DNA from: an uncultured Bacteroidales bacterium
Lineage (GTDB): Bacteria; Bacteroidota; Bacteroidia; Bacteroidales; F082
Length of the DNA stretch: 64,000 bases
Direction: 5' to 3'
Assembly (NCBI GenBank): GCA_900318085.1
Contig: ONJF01000020.1
Span: 1 to 64,000 of the forward strand
Shown here: piece after piece, positions 61,821 to 64,000 of the stretch
Layout: every line of letters begins with the position of its first letter
Position numbering within the stretch: position 1 is the stretch's first letter
Program-made: the position numbers and the translations under genes
Notes under the pieces: model-generated
Seen by the model: the letters and a program-made list of their open reading frames with translations, nothing else
Told to the model about the DNA's origin: nothing
Database searches by the model: none

Positions 61821-64000
61821 TCTCTGTATCTTATGGTTACGGTTTCGTTTTTGTCCAAATCGAACCACACCAAATAGCCTTCGTCCACCTTGCGGAAATC
61901 GATGGCTTTGCCTTCCACAACGATGGGTTTGGTGCAAAGTAAGGTCAGCCCTTTGATGGCTTCATTGGGATTGGTCAATTGTATGGTCTTGTGGTCGATT
62001 ATCAGGTACTCGATGCTGTTGAGATTCTCGTAATAGCTGAGGTATTGTTCAATGGTAGTGGGAAGGATTTTCTTCTCGTCGCGGAAGTGGGCGAGTTGGC
62101 TCAGCGCGAAGTTGAAGCCAGGCATGGCCACGGCTGTACCGTTTTCGTTGTACTGCCAGAAAGCGCGATAAGGATTACTCCAAGCGGGATAGACATGGGT
62201 GATAAATACATTGTGTTGGTCTACGAGGCGTTGAAGTCTTGTTGAATCAAAGAAATAGTACCAATCGCGGTCTTCATTCACTTCCAAAGTCGAGGGCGTC
62301 GACCACAGCAGGAAGTCCTTGTCGCCGTTGGGCAAAGTGGTAATCTGCCGGTTGGGCAAAGCGTCGCCAAAGCCATCATAAGGTTGCACAAAGTGGCTGT
62401 CGAAGTTGTATCGCTCCATGCGGTTTTCCTCATAGTAGGCATTCCATAGGTAGCTCACGCCGTTCTCTTTCCATAGCTCGGCGGCATATTGCGGCGAGTC
62501 AGGCAGTAGGCCGTCGCAAACCAAGTCTTCGCGGTTCTTCTCTGGACCGTTGTTGTAACCATGATCAATCCAGGAGACTGTGCCGAAATGTTTGCGCATA
62601 AACCGCATGGCTTTTGGAAACTCGCTTGGGATGGTGGTGTAAACCTCGGGTGAGTGCAGACAAATCTCAAAGCCTTGTTTTTTAATGGTTTTCAGTAGTT
62701 TATAGAACTCCTTATCCGTCTTGATGGAAGCTACTAGTCCTTTGAAAAGCCCGTTGCTGGTCTTTTCGTTGGTCACATTGTCGGGATTCCAATAGAACAC
62801 ACTCTTCGTGACGGGGATGTTGAAGTAGCAGAAGCCTCCAACGGCATCTTCAGGCTTGGTAATGTTCTCATTTCCAAACAGCACGGCGCGATGGGTTCTG
62901 ATATCCGTCCAGTCGGCGTGTTCGGTGAAGATGAAGGCACTTTGGTAGCCATCCCAGACGGGCATGATGCGAGGGAGGTCATCGGGAGCCTTTGAAAAGA
63001 TATTGAATTCGCCTGTCAGCACCTCACCGGCTTTGACGTTACGATAAGAAATGTCTTCGAAATAGTCGCTTGTGTCGCTACGCATTGGGTAATGCAGCAA
63101 AGGGTGGTCGCGCCAATAGTCGATGTTGAAACAAGCAGTACGGTTCACTACATCCAATTGCAGTGATGAGATATTAGTGTTGTGATATGTGCTGAATCCG
63201 ATGTTGCCGTATTTTATTGAAAATCCTTCCTGATCAAGATAATAGGTAGGCTGTAGGTTAAGACTATCGATATGCTGGTTGCGGCGGTAAACAGTTATAT
63301 CACCTTTCACAGGCATAGAAAGAACAAAAGCCAATCGGAGTAATTTGACATCTTCCTTGAATCGTGTTTTTGTCGTGATTTTTCGACCGAAACGGGGTTG
63401 GTAATCCCAACGGTCTTTAAGTTTATAGGATTTATCCCAGATGATGTCCCGCTGGATGTCGATTTCCGCAATAGTAGGGTCGTTGACAGTGTCGCCATCG
63501 GCATTGATATATTCAACGACAGGTTTTAAATCGTACCAGTAATCGAGGTATTGTAATTCATAATATAGTGAGTCTTGCTCAGTTGATGAGCTTGTGCTTC
63601 GTTTGATAACGGGCTGATAGCTTGGTAAAACATCGGCATTGATTTCCAATGCAGCATCGTCAAAAACCAATAATTCCTTAGCTTTGTTCCATACGAAGCT
63701 TTTCAATTCGCCCTTGTCATCGAAATAGTCGGAAGGGAAAACAAGGTCAAAGTGGGCTGCCGACCATTCTGCAGTGTCGGAAACAAAGTCCTTTAGCAAA
63801 TAGGCATTCCAATAGCGGTTGCCCTTTTCGCCATCGATGGTGAAAACGATCTCTGCCTCCGTATCAGCGCTGGCTTTGAAAAGGAAGTCGTACTGGCAAT
63901 GGAGGTTTTGGTTCGGTAGTTCCTTGCCAGCTTCAATGACAACCCCCAATCCATACTCGCGCGCGGTGTCGCAAACGCAAACAAAGTTTCCTGAATGGGC
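61817..64000 (-). CDS. Large extracellular protein, 5' end outside window
   Basis: The frame stays open from base 64000 to the stop at 61817, giving the C-terminal 727 residues. The first half is beta-rich ('HCQYDFLFKASADTEAEIVF', 'RYWNAYLLKDFV'). From about 62990 downwards the sequence 'DGYQSAFIFTEHADWTDI' and 'KKQGFEICLHSPEV' with 'VSWIDHGYNNGPEKNRED' recalls the polysaccharide deacetylase-like (NodB-type) fold, with metal-site-like His and Asp; this is tentative. No signal peptide can be judged as the start is missing. It is coupled to purN by an ATGA overlap, which is odd for an exported protein. Confidence 0.55.
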   Translation of the reverse strand, partial: AHSGNFVCVCDTAREYGLGVVIEAGKELPNQNLHCQYDFLFKASADTEAEIVFTIDGEKGNRYWNAYLLKDFVSDTAEWSAAHFDLVFPSDYFDDKGELKSFVWNKAKELLVFDDAALEINADVLPSYQPVIKRSTSSSTEQDSLYYELQYLDYWYDLKPVVEYINADGDTVNDPTIAEIDIQRDIIWDKSYKLKDRWDYQPRFGRKITTKTRFKEDVKLLRLAFVLSMPVKGDITVYRRNQHIDSLNLQPTYYLDQEGFSIKYGNIGFSTYHNTNISSLQLDVVNRTACFNIDYWRDHPLLHYPMRSDTSDYFEDISYRNVKAGEVLTGEFNIFSKAPDDLPRIMPVWDGYQSAFIFTEHADWTDIRTHRAVLFGNENITKPEDAVGGFCYFNIPVTKSVFYWNPDNVTNEKTSNGLFKGLVASIKTDKEFYKLLKTIKKQGFEICLHSPEVYTTIPSEFPKAMRFMRKHFGTVSWIDHGYNNGPEKNREDLVCDGLLPDSPQYAAELWKENGVSYLWNAYYEENRMERYNFDSHFVQPYDGFGDALPNRQITTLPNGDKDFLLWSTPSTLEVNEDRDWYYFFDSTRLQRLVDQHNVFITHVYPAWSNPYRAFWQYNENGTAVAMPGFNFALSQLAHFRDEKKILPTTIEQYLSYYENLNSIEYLIIDHKTIQLTNPNEAIKGLTLLCTKPIVVEGKAIDFRKVDEGYLVWFDLDKNETVTIRYRE

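Overview
The window looks like chromosomal DNA from an anaerobic member of the Bacteroidota, most likely an uncultured Bacteroidales. The evidence is Bacteroidota-type -7 boxes (TAnnTTTG, often TATCTTTG) in front of many genes, four proteins with type IX secretion (T9SS) C-terminal sorting domains (one a gingipain-like C25 protease), a TonB-dependent outer-membrane barrel, SusC-style carboxypeptidase-regulatory folds, a SUF operon as Fe-S machinery, and HydE, which implies a [FeFe] hydrogenase elsewhere. No phage, integrase, transposase or CRISPR array was recognised. Species cannot be assigned from sequence alone.

Layout. 1-5.6 kb: end of a SecD-P1-like protein, a TraB/GumN protein, an outer-membrane beta-barrel receptor, and a convergent T9SS cargo protein. 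5.7-9.8 kb: a compact fatty-acid elongation operon (fabH-fabF-fabZ-acpP-fabG) behind an unusual array of short repeats, closed by a bidirectional terminator. 9.8-14.9 kb (minus strand): LytTR regulator, recX, PTS-IIC-like membrane protein, nicotinamidase-like lipoprotein, YgiQ radical SAM protein. 15-17.4 kb: YitT and pepT. 17.4-22.9 kb: envelope glycan/lipid genes (DUF2079, GT39, membrane PHP protein, GT4). 23-28.8 kb: suf operon with three anomalies: a GT39-type gene between sufB and sufC, a sufD lacking its 5' third to half, and a microsatellite inside sufS. 28.7-39 kb (minus strand): two small membrane proteins, hutH, hisS, beta-CASP nuclease, gingipain-like protease, hydE. 39-42.3 kb: nucleotidyltransferase, a striking structured RNA with a terminator, acyltransferase, a second hairpin element, and a DUF4143 ATPase flanked by repeats. 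42.4-46.4 kb: etfB - small membrane gene - etfA - acyl-CoA dehydrogenase. 46.6-53.5 kb: orphan small protein, RhuM, two tandem S8/T9SS proteases, and a PAP2-VanX fusion. 53.5-64 kb: SH3 lipoprotein, YhcC-type radical SAM protein, a large folded intergenic element, an MbnP/MbnH-like copper pair, DUF2027-Smr protein, tRNA-Arg, a second YitT, purN and a partial large extracellular protein.

The most notable items are (i) the 39448-39605 RNA, a three-way junction whose closing stem competes with a rho-independent terminator just ahead of an acyltransferase gene; (ii) the damaged and interrupted suf operon; (iii) the PAP2-VanX-type fusion; (iv) the repeat array before the fab operon; and (v) several families of palindromic or microsatellite repeats that spread through intergenic gaps and twice into coding sequence. 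Motif and repeat calls were made by reading the sequence; all family names are from recognition without database searches.
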